Part shown: positions 44,845 to 57,571 of the stretch, one piece after another
Layout: each line of letters begins with the position of its first letter
How positions within the stretch are numbered: the stretch's first letter is position 1
Origin: an uncultured Pelagibacteraceae bacterium
GTDB taxonomy: Bacteria; Pseudomonadota; Alphaproteobacteria; Pelagibacterales; Pelagibacteraceae
Assembly (NCBI GenBank): GCA_902627805.1
Contig: CACOKN010000002.1
Location: forward strand, 140,810-204,809
DNA length: 64,000 nt
Reading direction: 5' to 3'
The notes under the pieces: model-generated
The model's database searches: none
What the model was told of the DNA's origin: nothing
Seen by the model: only the letters and a program-made list of their open reading frames with translations
Made by a program: the position numbers and the translations under genes

Positions 44845-47800
44845 TTATTGATTTACAGGGGTTTCTGGCTGCTCAATTTGTTCCTGCTCAGAAAGAAATT
44901 TATTGTCATCTTGTAGAGCTTTTTTGTTCCATTTATTTTTAATATTACCAGTTCCAGCCGGCACTAATCGTCCAACTATTACATTCTCTTTTAAACCATT
45001 CAGTGGATCAACTTTACCTTTAATAGCAGCATCTGTAAGAACTCTTGTAGTTTCCTGGAATGATGCAGCAGAAATAAAAGACTCAGTTTGTAGAGAAGCT
45101 TTGGTAATTCCCATTAAAACTCTTTCTCCAGTAGCTGGTTTTTTACCCTCAGATTTTAATTTTTCATTAACATTATCAAATTTAATTCTATCAATGATTT
45201 CACCAGGTAAATAAGAGGAGTCACCAGTAGTTTTTACCTCAACTTTCTTCAACATTTGTCTTAAAATAGTTTCTATGTGCTTATCGTTGATAATTACACC
45301 CTGTAATCTATAAACCTCTTGAACCTGATTAACAAAATATTCAGTTAAATCTTTTATACCCATAATTCTAAGAATATCGTGTGGTAATGGCTGTCCATCT
45401 AATAAATATTCTCCTTTTTTAATTTTTTCACCCTGATTAAAATTAATATGTTTTCCTTTAGGTATTAAATAGTTAGATGGTTCTGATCCACTTTCAGGTA
45501 CAATTGATATTCTTTGTTTTCCTCTAACTTCTTTTCCAAATATTACTTGTCCATCATTTTCAGCAATGATTGCACTATCTTTAGCTTTTCTAGCTTCAAA
45601 CAATTCAGCAACTCTTGGAAGACCTCCAGTAATATCTTTAGTTTTAGTAGTTTCTTTAGGTAATCTAGCAATTACGTCACCAGCAGAAACTTTTTGGCCA
45701 TCTTTAACTGATAAAATTGAGTCAGGAACTAAATAATATCTTGCTTCGTTATCATCTGCCTTTTTAATAACATTTCCTTTTTCATCTCTTAAAGTAATTC
45801 TTGGTTTTAAATCCGTACTTTTAGACTGAGATCGCCAATCAACGACTGATTTTGAGGAGATACCTGTAGCATCATCTGTTGTTTCTTGAATAGATACACC
45901 ATCAATTAAATCAACATAACTTGCAATACCACTTTTTTCAGCAATTACCGGTGTGGTATAAGGGTCCCACTCACAAATTTTTGTATTAGCTTTAACTTTT
46001 TCATCATTTTTAAAAAATAATTTTGAACCATAAGCTACTTTGTAAACAGCAACTTGCACTCCATTATCATCTTCAATAGATAATTGTGTATTTCTACCCA
46101 TGACAATTAAGTTTTTTTTAGAATCCTCTAAAATATTTGAATTAATAATTTTTAAAGTCCCTTCATTTTTTGTAACTATTTGTGAATCTTGCTTAACTGA
46201 GGCAGTACCACCCACGTGGAAAGTTCTCATTGTTAATTGCGTTCCTGGTTCTCCAATTGATTGTGCAGAAATCATTCCAATTGCTTCACCAACATGCACC
46301 ATTTGACCTCTCGATAAATCTCTCCCATAACATGTTGCACAAACGCCTTCTTTAGAACTACACGTCATAACTGAAAAAACTTTCAATGATTTTATTCCAG
46401 CAGAATCAATTTTATCACAACCAAATTCATCAATCATTGATGATTTTTTAATTATTACTTCACCTGTTATAGGATGCTTTACATCAGTTGCAACAACTCT
46501 ACCTAAAGCTCTTTCAGATAAACTCACAACGACATTACCACCTTCTAAAATTTCTGATAATTCTATAAAACCAGGATTGTCACAATTTTTTTTAGTTATT
46601 GTTAAATCTTGAGCAACATCACAAAGTCTTCTAGTTAGATAACCTGAACTCGCAGTTTTAAGGGCTGTATCAGCTAGACCTTTTCTAGCACCATGGGTAG
46701 AATTAAAATATTCTAATGCAGTTAAACCTTCCTTAAAATTTGAGGTTATAGGGCTTTCAATAATTTCACCTGATGGTTTTGCAATAAGTCCTCTCATCCC
46801 AGCTAATTGTTTCATTTGTGCTGCAGATCCTCTTGCTCCACTATCTGCCATCATAAATACTGAATTTATTTTCAATCCATCTGAGGTTTTTTCTGTTGCA
46901 GAAATTCCTTTCATCATCTCTCCAGCAACTTTATCAGTACATTTTGACCAAGCATCAACGACTTTATTATATTTTTCACCTCTAGTGATTAAACCCTCTG
47001 CATATTGTGTCTCATAATCAGCAATTAGTTTTTTTGTATCATCGATTAATTGAGTTTTATTTTCAGGGATAACTAAATCATCTTTACCAAAAGAAATTCC
47101 AGCTTTAAATGCATGCTTAAATCCTAGATCTTTTAATTTATCGCAGAAAATTACTGTTGTTTTTTGACCGCAAAATCTAAAGACAATATCAATTATTTCT
47201 GAGACTGTTTTCTTTGGTAAAATTCTATCAATTAGAGAAAACTTAATATTATCATTTTTTGGTAATAAGTTAGCCAAAAGAAATCTTCCTGCTGTAGATG
47301 TGTACTTTTCAAATTTTTGATTACCTTTTTCATCAATAGTTTCAAATCTAGAAATAATTGTACTATGAACTTTAATTTGTCCAGAGGATAAAGCAAATTC
47401 AATTTGATCTGCATTTAAAAAATATCCAGCTGGCTTATCAGTGACTGGTTCTTGAGATAAATAATAAATACCTAAAATCATATCCTGACTTGGTACAATG
47501 ATTGGTTTTCCGTTAGATGGAGAAAGAATATTGTTAGTTGATAACATTAATATTCTAGCCTCAAGTTGTGCCTCTAAACTTAAAGGAACGTGCACAGCCA
47601 TTTGATCACCATCAAAATCTGCATTAAATGCAGCACATGTTAAAGGATGTAATTCAATCGCATCTCCCTCAATTAATTTTGGTTCAAAGGCTTGAACTCC
47701 CAACCTATGAAGTGTTGGAGCTCTATTTAATAAAACTGGATGTTCTCTAACAATTAATTCAAGTGAATCCCAAACGGCGTTAGTTTCTTTCTCTACTAAT

Positions 47801-49008
47801 TTTTTTGCTTGCTTAATCGTTGAGGCTAAACCTAGTTTATTAAGTCTTGCATATAAAAATGGTTTAAATAACTCTAAGGCCATTTTTTTTGGCAATCCAC
47901 ATTCGTGTAATTTTAAGTCCGGACCTACTACGATGACTGAACGACCTGAATAATCAACTCTTTTACCAAGAAGATTTTGTCTAAATCTTCCTTGTTTTCC
48001 TTTTAACATCTCGGCTAAAGATTTTAATGGTCTTTTACCTGTACCGGTAATTACTCTACCTCTTCTTCCGTTATCAAAAAGTGCATCGACAGATTCTTGT
48101 AACATTCTTTTTTCATTTCTAATGATTATATCTGGTGCCTTAAGGTCCATTAGTCTCTTTAAACGATTATTTCTGTTAATAACTCTTCTATAAAGATCAT
48201 TTAAATCTGATGTTGCAAATCTTCCACCATCTAGAGGGACCAACGGTCTTAATTCTGGTGGAATAACTGGAACAACTGTCATAATCATCCACTCAGGTTT
48301 TTGTCCAGTTTCGATAAAAGACTCAATTAATTTTAATCTTTTAATAGCTCTCTCTTCATTCACTTTTGATTTAGTCTCTTTGATATAGTCAACAAGATTT
48401 TTTCTTTCTAAATCCAAATCAAGATTTTTAAGCATTTCCAAAACTGCTTCAGCTCCAATTCCAGCTGTAAAAGCCTCTTCACCATATTCATCTTGATATT
48501 TTGCTAGCTCTTCCTCATTTAAGAGCTGATTTTTTTGCAGACCTGTTAAACCTGGTTCAATAACTATAAAATTTTCAAAATATAAAACCCTTTCAACTTC
48601 TTTAAGCTTCATATCAACAGCAAGTGCTATTCTACTGGGTAATGATTTTAAAAACCAAATGTGTGCAACGGGTGTCGCTAAATTAATGTGACCCATTCGT
48701 TCTCTTCGAACATTTGATTTTGTAACTTCAACACCACATTTTTCACAGATGATGCCTCTGAACTTCATTCTTTTATATTTTCCACACAAACACTCGTAAT
48801 CTTTAATTGGGCCGAATATTCTTGCGCAGAAAAGACCATCTTTTTCTGGTCTAAAAGTTCTATAATTAATAGTCTCTGGTTTTTTAATTTCCCCATAGGT
48901 CCAAGATTTTATTTTCTCTGGGCTAGCTAGTGAGATCTTGATACTATTAAAATTTTGAGCTTCAGATATTTCTGAATTTTTAAATAGATCTGTTAGTTCT
49001 TTTTTCAT
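44845..49008 (-). CDS. rpoC: RNA polymerase beta' subunit
   Basis: [34 protein letters not shown] catalytic motif; zinc-binding [23 protein letters not shown]. Confidence 0.99.
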   Translation of the reverse strand: MKKELTDLFKNSEISEAQNFNSIKISLASPEKIKSWTYGEIKKPETINYRTFRPEKDGLFCARIFGPIKDYECLCGKYKRMKFRGIICEKCGVEVTKSNVRRERMGHINLATPVAHIWFLKSLPSRIALAVDMKLKEVERVLYFENFIVIEPGLTGLQKNQLLNEEELAKYQDEYGEEAFTAGIGAEAVLEMLKNLDLDLERKNLVDYIKETKSKVNEERAIKRLKLIESFIETGQKPEWMIMTVVPVIPPELRPLVPLDGGRFATSDLNDLYRRVINRNNRLKRLMDLKAPDIIIRNEKRMLQESVDALFDNGRRGRVITGTGKRPLKSLAEMLKGKQGRFRQNLLGKRVDYSGRSVIVVGPDLKLHECGLPKKMALELFKPFLYARLNKLGLASTIKQAKKLVEKETNAVWDSLELIVREHPVLLNRAPTLHRLGVQAFEPKLIEGDAIELHPLTCAAFNADFDGDQMAVHVPLSLEAQLEARILMLSTNNILSPSNGKPIIVPSQDMILGIYYLSQEPVTDKPAGYFLNADQIEFALSSGQIKVHSTIISRFETIDEKGNQKFEKYTSTAGRFLLANLLPKNDNIKFSLIDRILPKKTVSEIIDIVFRFCGQKTTVIFCDKLKDLGFKHAFKAGISFGKDDLVIPENKTQLIDDTKKLIADYETQYAEGLITRGEKYNKVVDAWSKCTDKVAGEMMKGISATEKTSDGLKINSVFMMADSGARGSAAQMKQLAGMRGLIAKPSGEIIESPITSNFKEGLTALEYFNSTHGARKGLADTALKTASSGYLTRRLCDVAQDLTITKKNCDNPGFIELSEILEGGNVVVSLSERALGRVVATDVKHPITGEVIIKKSSMIDEFGCDKIDSAGIKSLKVFSVMTCSSKEGVCATCYGRDLSRGQMVHVGEAIGMISAQSIGEPGTQLTMRTFHVGGTASVKQDSQIVTKNEGTLKIINSNILEDSKKNLIVMGRNTQLSIEDDNGVQVAVYKVAYGSKLFFKNDEKVKANTKICEWDPYTTPVIAEKSGIASYVDLIDGVSIQETTDDATGISSKSVVDWRSQSKSTDLKPRITLRDEKGNVIKKADDNEARYYLVPDSILSVKDGQKVSAGDVIARLPKETTKTKDITGGLPRVAELFEARKAKDSAIIAENDGQVIFGKEVRGKQRISIVPESGSEPSNYLIPKGKHINFNQGEKIKKGEYLLDGQPLPHDILRIMGIKDLTEYFVNQVQEVYRLQGVIINDKHIETILRQMLKKVEVKTTGDSSYLPGEIIDRIKFDNVNEKLKSEGKKPATGERVLMGITKASLQTESFISAASFQETTRVLTDAAIKGKVDPLNGLKENVIVGRLVPAGTGNIKNKWNKKALQDDNKFLSEQEQIEQPETPVNQ

Positions 49009-49010
49009 GA

Positions 49011-52000
49011 TTAATTTAATTCCACATTTAAAGCTAATGATTTAATTTCTTTAACAAGTACGTTAAATGATTCTGGTATTCCAGACTCAAAGTTTTCCTC
49101 ACCCTTAACAATAGTCTCATAAACTTTTACTCTGCCTGCAACATCATCAGATTTTACAGTAAGTATTTCTTGAAGTGTGTATGATGCTCCATATGCCTCA
49201 AGTGCCCACACTTCCATTTCACCAAATCTTTGCCCACCTAATTGAGCTTTTCCACCCAATGGTTGTTGAGTTACTAAACTATAAGGACCTGTAGATCTTG
49301 CATGAATTTTATCCTCTACTAAATGATGAAGTTTGAGCATGTAAATTATTCCGACTGTTACTGGTCTATCAAATTTTTCACCAGTTCTTCCATCCCATAA
49401 ATAAGTTTGACCAGATTTAGGTAAATTTGCTAACTCTAACATTTCTGTTACATTTTTTTCTTTAGCCCCATCAAATACAGGCGTTGATATAGCTATACCA
49501 TTTTGTAAATTTTCACATAAATCCTTAAATTCTGTTTTACTTAATTTATCAACTTTTTGATCAAATATTTCTTCACCATAAACAGATTTTAAAAAACTCT
49601 CTATTTTTTCATTTCTCTCAATTTTTTTATTATTCTCATTAACCAGATTTTTAATTTGTTCTCCAAATTCTTTGCAAGCCCATCCCAAATGAGTTTCAAG
49701 AATTTGTCCCACATTCATACGACTTGGCACACCTAAAGGATTTAAAACTATATCTACTGGTCGACCATCTTCTCTATAGGGCATATCCTCAACTGGAACA
49801 ATCTTACTAACTACACCTTTATTACCATGTCGACCAGACATTTTATCACCTGGTCTCAATCTTCTTTTAATTGCGACGAAAACTTTTACCATTTTCATCA
49901 CACTAGGTAATAAATCATCACCACTTCTTATTTTTAAAACTTTATCTTCAAATCTTTCAATTATATCTTGTTTAGCTTGATTATACTGATCTTTTAATTG
50001 TAAAAATGCATTTTCATTTTTTTGATTTGAAATAGTTAATTTAAAAAGATCATTAATTGATATTTTGTTAATAGTTTCAAAATCTAATTTAGAACCAGCT
50101 TCAACATCTTTTATTTTCTTAGAAAGGGTTTCCCCGGATAAAATTTGTGCAGCTCTTTGTTTAATACTTCTCTCTAAAATTTCTTCCTCAACAATTTTGT
50201 CTTGTTGTATTTGATCAATTTCTGCACGTTCAATTGTGATGGATCTTTCATCTTTCTCTATACCATGTCTGTTGAAAACTCTCACATCAACTACAGTACC
50301 ACTACTTCCTCTAGACATTCTAAGTGATGTATCTGTAACGTCTATAGCTTTTTCACCAAAAATTGATCTTAATAATTTTTCTTCAGGACCTGACGCTGAG
50401 TCTCCTTTAGGTGTAACTTTTCCTACCAATATATCACCAGCATTTACCTCTGCACCAATATATACTATTCCCGACTCATCTAAATTTTTTAAAGCTTCTT
50501 CGTTAACATTAGGTATATCTCTTGTAATTTCTTCTTCACCAAGTTTTGTATCTCTTGCCATTATTTCATATTCAACAATATGTACTGAGGTAAATACATC
50601 ATCAGTCACACATCTTTCTGAAATTAAAATAGAGTCCTCAAAATTGTATCCTTGCCACGGCATAAATGCTACAGTAACATTTTTTCCTAAAGCTAACTCA
50701 CCTAATTTAGTCGAAGGACCGTCTGCAATTATATCACCTGTTTTTACTTTGTCCCCAACTCTAACTAGTGGTCTCTGATTGATACATGTATTTTGGTTAG
50801 ATCTTTTAAATTTTTGTAAATTATAAATATCAACTCCAGATTTTGAGAAATCAGTTTCCTCTGTGACTTTAATCACAATTCTCTTACCATCAATTTTATC
50901 AACTACTCCGTCTCTTTTAGCAACGATTGTGACTCCTGAGTCTAATGCAACATCGCTTTCTATTCCAGTTCCAACCAAAGGTGCTTCAGGTTTTAATAAC
51001 GGTACTGCTTGTCTCATCATATTAGAACCCATTAATGCTCTGTTTGCATCATCATTTTCTAAAAAAGGTATTAAAGAAGCAGCAACAGAAACCAATTGTT
51101 TAGGAGAAACATCAATATAATCTATTGTTTCAGGTTTTGCTAAAAGGAAGTTTAAATTTTGTCGACAAGAAACTAATTCCTCAACTATTTTACCATTTTT
51201 ATCAATTTTAGTATTTGCTTGAGCTATGGTAAATTTTGTTTCCTCCATTGCGGACAAATATTCTACTTTATCTTGAACGACACCTTCTTTTACTCTCTTA
51301 TAAGGACTTTCAATAAAACCATATTTATTAATTTTTGCATAAGTGGATAAACTATTGATCAAACCAATATTTGGACCTTCTGGAGTCTCTATAGGACATA
51401 TCCTTCCATAATGAGTTGGATGCACGTCTCGTACCTCAAAACCAGCTCTTTCTCTTGTTAATCCACCAGGGCCTAAAGCTGAAACTCTTCTTTTATGAGT
51501 AATTTCTGAAAGTGGATTTGTTTGATCCATAAACTGAGAAAGTTGAGAACTTGCAAAAAAATCTTTAAGTGAAATTGTAAGTGGTTTTGCATTAATCAAA
51601 TCTTGCGGCATAGCTGACTCGATGTCCAAAGTGGTCATTTTTTCTTTTATTGCTCTTTCCATTCTATAAACACCAATACGAGCTTGATTTTCAACTAATT
51701 CACCTACAGATCTGACTCTTCTATTCCCAAGATGATCAATGTCATCAACATCATCTTTTCCATCTCTTAAATCTAGCATTTTACGAATTATTGCTAAAAT
51801 ATCATCATTTCTTAATATTGTAATTTTATCTGAACATTCTAAATCTAGTCTAGAATTCATTTTGACTCTACCAACATCAGACAGGTCATATCGGTCTGAG
51901 CTAAAGAATAAATTATTGAAAATTTGAGTTGCTATTTCAATTGTTGGAGGCTCACCGGGTCTCAACATCTTATAAATTTCAGTGATTGCCTCGTCTTTAG

Positions 52001-53099
52001 TATTATTTTTGTCATTCAGGATTGTAGTGAGTAAATAAGGACCTTTATTGATAGAATTTGTTACAGAAATATCTAAACTAGTAATATTTGCATCTAAAAT
52101 TTGTTGAATAATTGTTTCATTTAACTCAGTACCAATTTTTAATAATCCATCCTCTTGATCATTTAATTTAATATCTTTATGTAAAAACTTTCCAAACAAA
52201 GACTCTTTTGCAACTAATATGTCTTTTAATCCATCATTTGATAATTTTTTTGCGTTTAAATAATTTATTTTTTCTCCTAATTTAATTACAACTTTTCCTG
52301 ATTTAGCATCAACAACTTCTTCAGAGAAGTTTTTAGCTTTATAATTTTCAGGGTTAAATTTTGTTTTCCACTTCTCTGATTTTGGATCAAAAGTAAATTT
52401 TTCTGAGTCATAGAATTCATTTACTATTTCACTTTTTGAATAACCAAGAGCCAATAATAAAGTCGAAGCAAGAATTTTCTTTTTTCTATCAATTTTAAAA
52501 TATAAGAAATCTTTCACATCATATTCAAAGTCTAACCATGATCCTCTATTTGGAATTACTCTACAATTAAACAAAAGTTTTCCACTTGCGTGTGTTTTGC
52601 CTTTATCATGATCAAAAAATACTCCTGGGCTTCTATGCATTTGATTCACAACAACTCTTTGAACACCATTAGTTATGAATGTTCCGCTATTAGTCATCAT
52701 GGGAACCTCTCCCATATAAACTTCTTGTTCTTTCGCTGATAAAATATCTTTTGTGTTTGTTTCTTGATTTATTTCATAAACAACAAGTCGTAATGTACAT
52801 TTTAAAGCTGAAGAATATGTTAATCCTCTAGCAATACATTCCTCAACATCAAATTTCGGTTTTTCAAGTCTGTATGACACATACTCTAAAGTTGCTTTGT
52901 CGTTAAGATCTTCGATGGGAAAAATACTTTTAAATACTCTGTCAAATCCTTTGGTTAAATCACCTGCTTCAGGGTTGAAGAATGTTAATTCGTCATAGGA
53001 ATTTTTTTGAACTTCTATTAAATTAGGAATGGATAAACTTTCTTTAAGTTTTCCGAAACTTTTTCTAATATTTTTCTTTTCGGTAAAAGATATTTGCAT
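49011..53099 (-). CDS. rpoB: RNA polymerase beta subunit
   Basis: [74 protein letters not shown]. Confidence 0.99.
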   Translation of the reverse strand: MQISFTEKKNIRKSFGKLKESLSIPNLIEVQKNSYDELTFFNPEAGDLTKGFDRVFKSIFPIEDLNDKATLEYVSYRLEKPKFDVEECIARGLTYSSALKCTLRLVVYEINQETNTKDILSAKEQEVYMGEVPMMTNSGTFITNGVQRVVVNQMHRSPGVFFDHDKGKTHASGKLLFNCRVIPNRGSWLDFEYDVKDFLYFKIDRKKKILASTLLLALGYSKSEIVNEFYDSEKFTFDPKSEKWKTKFNPENYKAKNFSEEVVDAKSGKVVIKLGEKINYLNAKKLSNDGLKDILVAKESLFGKFLHKDIKLNDQEDGLLKIGTELNETIIQQILDANITSLDISVTNSINKGPYLLTTILNDKNNTKDEAITEIYKMLRPGEPPTIEIATQIFNNLFFSSDRYDLSDVGRVKMNSRLDLECSDKITILRNDDILAIIRKMLDLRDGKDDVDDIDHLGNRRVRSVGELVENQARIGVYRMERAIKEKMTTLDIESAMPQDLINAKPLTISLKDFFASSQLSQFMDQTNPLSEITHKRRVSALGPGGLTRERAGFEVRDVHPTHYGRICPIETPEGPNIGLINSLSTYAKINKYGFIESPYKRVKEGVVQDKVEYLSAMEETKFTIAQANTKIDKNGKIVEELVSCRQNLNFLLAKPETIDYIDVSPKQLVSVAASLIPFLENDDANRALMGSNMMRQAVPLLKPEAPLVGTGIESDVALDSGVTIVAKRDGVVDKIDGKRIVIKVTEETDFSKSGVDIYNLQKFKRSNQNTCINQRPLVRVGDKVKTGDIIADGPSTKLGELALGKNVTVAFMPWQGYNFEDSILISERCVTDDVFTSVHIVEYEIMARDTKLGEEEITRDIPNVNEEALKNLDESGIVYIGAEVNAGDILVGKVTPKGDSASGPEEKLLRSIFGEKAIDVTDTSLRMSRGSSGTVVDVRVFNRHGIEKDERSITIERAEIDQIQQDKIVEEEILERSIKQRAAQILSGETLSKKIKDVEAGSKLDFETINKISINDLFKLTISNQKNENAFLQLKDQYNQAKQDIIERFEDKVLKIRSGDDLLPSVMKMVKVFVAIKRRLRPGDKMSGRHGNKGVVSKIVPVEDMPYREDGRPVDIVLNPLGVPSRMNVGQILETHLGWACKEFGEQIKNLVNENNKKIERNEKIESFLKSVYGEEIFDQKVDKLSKTEFKDLCENLQNGIAISTPVFDGAKEKNVTEMLELANLPKSGQTYLWDGRTGEKFDRPVTVGIIYMLKLHHLVEDKIHARSTGPYSLVTQQPLGGKAQLGGQRFGEMEVWALEAYGASYTLQEILTVKSDDVAGRVKVYETIVKGEENFESGIPESFNVLVKEIKSLALNVELN

Positions 53100-53110
53100 C
53101 TATGTCTTAA

Positions 53111-53136
53111 TACTGATTAAGCTTAATTAATCAGTA
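53111..53136 (-). terminator. rplL-rpoB intergenic hairpin (attenuator or RNA-processing site candidate)
   Basis: Perfect 10-bp inverted repeat TACTGATTAA-GCTTAA-TTAATCAGTA in the 57-bp gap. Confidence 0.55.
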
Positions 53137-53156
53137 CTTAAAAATTTCCTGTTAAT

Positions 53157-53519
53157 TTATTTAAGTTCTACTTTTGCCCCTGCAGCTTCTAACTTAGCTT
53201 TAATTTCTTCTGCTTCTTTTTTTGGTACACCTGCTTTTACTTCTTTAGGTGCGCCTTCAACTAAGTCTTTGGCCTCTTTTAGACCAAGAGAAGTTGCTGC
53301 TCTCACTTCTTTAATTACATTAATCTTTTTGTCACCTGCAGAAACAAGCATAATCGAAAAGTCATCTTTATCCTCTGCTTCCGTTGCACCTGCTGCTACT
53401 GGAGCCGCTGCCGCCATAGGCGTTACACCCCATTTTTCCTCTAATTGCTTTGAAAGATCTGCTGCTTCCGCAACAGTCAAACTTGATAGGTCTTCGATAA
53501 TTTTATTTAGATCTGGCAT
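53157..53519 (-). CDS. rplL: 50S ribosomal protein L7/L12
   Basis: [18 protein letters not shown]...[57 protein letters not shown]. Confidence 0.98.
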   Translation of the reverse strand: MPDLNKIIEDLSSLTVAEAADLSKQLEEKWGVTPMAAAAPVAAGATEAEDKDDFSIMLVSAGDKKINVIKEVRAATSLGLKEAKDLVEGAPKEVKAGVPKKEAEEIKAKLEAAGAKVELK

Positions 53520-53522
53520 AAT

Positions 53523-54044
53523 TTACTCTTTAGGTTGTGTTTCAGAATTTTCTGGGGGTAAACTACTCATTTTTTCCGATCGTGCAAGTAAAATACTAAT
53601 TAATTTTGATGCAGATGCATTCAAAATACCCACAATATTTGCCCTTGCTTCGTCTAAAGTAGGCAAATTTGCAACATTCATCACTCCAGCTTGATCAAGA
53701 ATTTCATTTTCCATCATCCCACCAATCAATTTCAGATTCTCATTATCTTTCGCAAATTTAGATAAAATTCGTGCCGACATGATCGCATCTTCTCCAAATG
53801 CAACTGCTGTTGGACCAGTAAATAAATTTGATAAATCTTTACATTTAGTTTTTTCAAGAGCTAATTTTGTAATTCTATTTTTTGTAATTTTAAAAATTAT
53901 TCCATGTTCTCTCATTTTTGATCTTAACTCGTCTAATTGAGTCATAGTCAAACCTTGGTAATGAGTAACCATTACCGCCTTACTATTCTCAAATTGCGTT
54001 GTCATTTCTGCAATATAATTTTTCTTTTGTTCTTTATTCATCAT
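53523..54044 (-). CDS. rplJ: 50S ribosomal protein L10
   Basis: HYQGLTMTQLDELRSKMREHGIIFKITKNRITKLAL. Confidence 0.95.
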   Translation of the reverse strand: MMNKEQKKNYIAEMTTQFENSKAVMVTHYQGLTMTQLDELRSKMREHGIIFKITKNRITKLALEKTKCKDLSNLFTGPTAVAFGEDAIMSARILSKFAKDNENLKLIGGMMENEILDQAGVMNVANLPTLDEARANIVGILNASASKLISILLARSEKMSSLPPENSETQPKE

Positions 54045-54047
54045 AAC

Positions 54048-54737
54048 TTAAATATTTTTACCTAATTTTATTTTGTAAGATACACCCATTGTTGATGTTA
54101 AAAATGCAGATCTAATTAAATCTCCTTTTATAGTATTATTAGATTTTTCCTTTTCAAGTGTATCTATAACAGCATTAAAATTTTTAATTAATTTATCATC
54201 AGTAAAAGATTTTTTTCCTATACTAACACCAATGTTACCATCTTTATCATTTCTAATTTCTGCTTGACCGGATTTAGCATTTGTTATTGCTAATTTTAAA
54301 TTTTCAGTCACAGTTCCTAACTTTGGATTGGGCATCAAACCTTTTGGTCCCAATACTTTTCCTAATTTTGATAATTTAATCATCATGGATGGAGTACAAA
54401 TTAATTTTTCAAAATTCATTTCACCATTTTTAATTTTTTCAATAAATTCATCACCTCCGACAATATCTGCACCAGCACTTTTCGCTTCATCAGATTTTGT
54501 ATCCTCACATACCACAGCAACTTTAATTTTTTTTCCAGTTCCACCAGGAAGATTTACTACAGTCCTTATATTTATCTCACTTTTTTTTTGTTTATTGTTT
54601 ATCTGAAAACTTAAATCAACTGACTCATCGAATTTAGTCGTACAATTTTTTTTAATCACTGGTAATAATTTTTCAATCATTTCAGATGGAAGTTCTAAAG
54701 TTTTTTCTGGAAGTTTTTTAAATCTTTTTGAAGACAT
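54048..54737 (-). CDS. rplA: 50S ribosomal protein L1
   Basis: TVNLPGGTGKKIKVAVV-type start; MMIKLSKLGKVLGPKGLMPNPKLGTVT. Confidence 0.97.
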   Translation of the reverse strand: MSSKRFKKLPEKTLELPSEMIEKLLPVIKKNCTTKFDESVDLSFQINNKQKKSEINIRTVVNLPGGTGKKIKVAVVCEDTKSDEAKSAGADIVGGDEFIEKIKNGEMNFEKLICTPSMMIKLSKLGKVLGPKGLMPNPKLGTVTENLKLAITNAKSGQAEIRNDKDGNIGVSIGKKSFTDDKLIKNFNAVIDTLEKEKSNNTIKGDLIRSAFLTSTMGVSYKIKLGKNI

Positions 54738-54739
54738 AA

Positions 54740-55171
54740 TTAATCTTTTACCTCAATACCCATCGATCTTGCAGAACCAGCAATTATTTTGACCGCTTGG
54801 TCTAAATCAAGAGCATTCAAATCCTCCATTTTTTGTTTAGCAATTTCTTCAGCTTGTTTTTTTGTTATTGATGCAACAATATTACGGCCAGGTTCTTGGG
54901 AACCACTTTTTAATTTTGCAGCTTCTCTTATAAAGAAAGATGCTGGTGGTGATTTAATTTTAAAATCAAATTTTTTATCTTTATAAACTGTTATTTCAAC
55001 TGGTACAGGTTTGCCAGCTAACTTTTTAGTTTTATCATTGAAGGCTTTACAAAATTCCATTATGTTTACCCCTCGTTGTCCCAATGCAGGTCCAACTGGT
55101 GGAGCAGGATTTGCTTGACCACCTTTTATTTGCAATTTTATAAAACCACTAATTTCTTTTTTAGCTGCCAT
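54740..55171 (-). CDS. rplK: 50S ribosomal protein L11
   Basis: [36 protein letters not shown]. Confidence 0.98.
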   Translation of the reverse strand: MAAKKEISGFIKLQIKGGQANPAPPVGPALGQRGVNIMEFCKAFNDKTKKLAGKPVPVEITVYKDKKFDFKIKSPPASFFIREAAKLKSGSQEPGRNIVASITKKQAEEIAKQKMEDLNALDLDQAVKIIAGSARSMGIEVKD

Positions 55172-55175
55172 AAAT

Positions 55176-55706
55176 CTAACTTACTTTCTCCACTTGATTA
55201 TATTCTAAATCAACTGGTGTTGGCCTTCCAAATATAGAAACTGACACCTTAAGTCTAGACTTTTCTTCATCAATTTCTTCAACCATCCCACTAAATGATG
55301 CAAAAGGTCCGTCAATAACCTGAACTTTTTCACCAACCGTGTATTCTACAGCTGATTTTGGTTGAGCAACCCCATCTTTAATTTGACCTAAAATTTTATC
55401 AATTTCTTTATCAGATACAGGAACAGGCATACCTTTAGTACCAAGAAAACCACTTACACGTTTTATATTTTTAATCATGTGATAAATATCATTATCCATT
55501 TCACTTTTAATCAAAACATAACCTGGAAAATATTTTTTTTTTCTTTGTATTCTTTTGCCTCTTTTAACCTCAGTTACATCATGAGTTGGAACAATAATTT
55601 CTTCAAACTTTTCAGAAATTTTTGCCTTATCAGCCTCTTCTTTAATCAGTCCAGCTACTTTATTTTCAAAACTAGAATGAGATTGAACTATGTACCAATT
55701 TTTCAT
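55176..55706 (-). CDS. nusG: Transcription termination/antitermination protein NusG
   Basis: [18 protein letters not shown]...[37 protein letters not shown] domain. Confidence 0.97.
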   Translation of the reverse strand: MKNWYIVQSHSSFENKVAGLIKEEADKAKISEKFEEIIVPTHDVTEVKRGKRIQRKKKYFPGYVLIKSEMDNDIYHMIKNIKRVSGFLGTKGMPVPVSDKEIDKILGQIKDGVAQPKSAVEYTVGEKVQVIDGPFASFSGMVEEIDEEKSRLKVSVSIFGRPTPVDLEYNQVEKVS

Positions 55707-55897
55707 TAAATACTTACCTTAAGTAATAACTCTAAGAAAAATTTTAAAACCTGATCTAATAAAAGAAAAAACAACGACATAACTACTGCCATTGCAAAAA
55801 CCATTAATGCACCTTGAAGTGTTTCTTTTCCTGTGGGCCAAGAAACTTTAAATGCTTCCTGTTTTACTTCCTGTATAAATTTAATTGGGTTCTTCAT
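55706..55897 (-). CDS. secE: Preprotein translocase subunit SecE
   Basis: 63 aa, PIKFIQEVKQEAFKVSWPTGKETLQGALMVFAMAVVMSLFFLLLDQVLKF. Confidence 0.95.
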   Translation of the reverse strand: MKNPIKFIQEVKQEAFKVSWPTGKETLQGALMVFAMAVVMSLFFLLLDQVLKFFLELLLKVSI

Positions 55898-55914
55898 ATT
55901 TATCTATTTCATAT

Positions 55915-55990
55915 TGGCAGGAGCGGAGGGACTCGAACCCTCAGCCTCCGGTTTTGGAGACCGGCGCTCTACCAATTGAGCTACACTCCT
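55915..55990 (-). tRNA. tRNA-Trp(CCA)
   Basis: Reverse complement AGGAGTGTAGCTCAATTGGTAGAGCGCCGGTCTCCAAAACCGGAGGCTGAGGGTTCGAGTCCCTCCGCTCCTGCCA. Confidence 0.97.
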
Positions 55991-55999
55991 ATATAGAGT

Positions 56000-57190
56000 T
56001 TACTCTATAATTTTAGTTACTACTCCAGCTCCAACAGTTCTTCCACCCTCACGAATAGCAAAGTTTAATTTCTCTGACATTGCAATTGGTGTAATTAATT
56101 TTACTGTAAATTTAGCATCATCACCAGGCATCACCATTTCAGTGCCAGCTGGTAATTCTACCTCTCCAGTTACATCTGTAGTTCTAAAATAAAATTGAGG
56201 TCTATACTTTGTGAAAAAAGGAGTATGCCTTCCACCTTCTTCTTTTTTAAGTACATACGCTTGAGCCTCAAATTTAGTATGTGGTGTAACAGAGCCTGGT
56301 TTACAAAGAACTTGTCCTCTTTCAATATCAGTTCTTTCTACACCTCTTAAAAGTACTCCGACATTATCTCCAGCTTCACCAGAATCTAAAAGCTTTCTAA
56401 ACATTTCAACACCAGTACAAACTGATTTTTTAGTTTCTCTAATACCAACTATCTCAAGCTCATCTCCTGTTTTAAGTACACCAGACTCAACTCTTCCAGT
56501 CGCAACTGTTCCTCTTCCTGAAATTGAGAAAACATCTTCTACTGGCATTAAGAAATCTTTATCTTTTGGTCTGTCTGGTTGTGGAATAAACTCATCTACA
56601 TTTTTCATCAATTCTAAAATAGAATTTTTTCCAATTTCATCATCTCTTCCTTCAACAGCAGCTAGTGCAGATCCTTTAGCTATAGGAGTTTTGTCACCAG
56701 GGAATTTATATGAAGTTAATAATTCTTTGATCTCTTCTTCGACAAGATCAATCATTTCTTTATCATCAACCTGATCTACTTTATTTAAATAAACACAGAT
56801 AGCAGGAACACCAACTTGTCTTGCTAAAAGAATATGCTCTCTTGTTTGAGGCATAGGACCATCAGCAGCGTTAACAACTAAAATCGCACCATCCATTTGT
56901 GCTGCACCTGTAATCATATTCTTCACATAGTCAGCGTGACCTGGGCAATCTACGTGCGCATAGTGTCTTTTTTCAGTTTCATACTCAACGTGTGCTGTTG
57001 AAATTGTAATACCTCTTTCTTTCTCTTCTGGAGCTTTATCAATTTGATCATAAGCAACAGCCTGCGCTCCACCGGTTTCAGATAAAACTTTAGTGATTGC
57101 TGCAGTTAGAGTTGTTTTACCATGATCGACATGACCGATTGTTCCAATGTTACAATGCGGTTTATTTCTTACAAATTTTTCTTTTGACAT
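56000..57190 (-). CDS. tuf: Elongation factor Tu
   Basis: [24 protein letters not shown]...[26 protein letters not shown]. Confidence 0.99.
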   Translation of the reverse strand: MSKEKFVRNKPHCNIGTIGHVDHGKTTLTAAITKVLSETGGAQAVAYDQIDKAPEEKERGITISTAHVEYETEKRHYAHVDCPGHADYVKNMITGAAQMDGAILVVNAADGPMPQTREHILLARQVGVPAICVYLNKVDQVDDKEMIDLVEEEIKELLTSYKFPGDKTPIAKGSALAAVEGRDDEIGKNSILELMKNVDEFIPQPDRPKDKDFLMPVEDVFSISGRGTVATGRVESGVLKTGDELEIVGIRETKKSVCTGVEMFRKLLDSGEAGDNVGVLLRGVERTDIERGQVLCKPGSVTPHTKFEAQAYVLKKEEGGRHTPFFTKYRPQFYFRTTDVTGEVELPAGTEMVMPGDDAKFTVKLITPIAMSEKLNFAIREGGRTVGAGVVTKIIE

Positions 57191-57237
57191 TACTTATATT
57201 CCTCGCTTTTTATTTTTTTTATAAACTATATTTTTCT

Positions 57238-57311
57238 TGGAGCGGGTAAAGGGAATCGAACCCTTACATCCAGCTTGGAAGGCTAGCGTTCTACCATTGA
57301 ACTACACCCGC
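57238..57311 (-). tRNA. tRNA-Gly(UCC)
   Basis: Reverse complement GCGGGTGTAGTTCAATGGTAGAACGCTAGCCTTCCAAGCTGGATGTAAGGGTTCGATTCCCTTTACCCGCTCCA. Confidence 0.97.
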
Positions 57312-57355
57312 ACAACCCCAAGAGTAACACTCCAGTATTGCTCAAGATTATTGAA

Positions 57356-57441
57356 TGGTGGAGGGGGAAAGATTCGAACTTTCGAAGACCGAAGTCAACG
57401 GGTTTACAGCCCGCCCCATTTGACCGCTCTGGAACCCCTCC
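57356..57441 (-). tRNA. tRNA-Tyr(GUA)
   Basis: Reverse complement GGAGGGGTTCCAGAGCGGTCAAATGGGGCGGGCTGTAAACCCGTTGACTTCGGTCTTCGAAAGTTCGAATCTTTCCCCCTCCACCA. Confidence 0.96.
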
Positions 57442-57571
57442 CTTAGGGGAAGTGTCCCCTTGTTCAATAAAGCTTCAAACAACAAGCGTTTTATATATTT
57501 TATTTGTCCAAATGCAACACGTGATTTATTAAGAAAATATTTGAAAAAACGTGTAAAACAAAGGTAATTTT

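Noticed and set aside
49011-53099. Plus-strand ORFs inside rpoB and rpoC (e.g. 50236-50778, 50863-51120, 44903-45214, 46100-46306)
   Set aside because: Antisense to long, unambiguous rpoB/rpoC frames with no recognisable protein features; chance ORFs.
55814-55996. ORF 55814-55996 (+)
   Set aside because: Antisense across secE and tRNA-Trp (GGTRTLSLRFWRPALYQLSY is an antisense-tRNA artefact).
57237-57532. ORFs 57237-57446 and 57338-57532 (+)
   Set aside because: They translate antisense across tRNA-Gly and tRNA-Tyr; sequences such as RVKGIEPLHPAWKASVLPLNYTRTTP are typical antisense-tRNA false ORFs.
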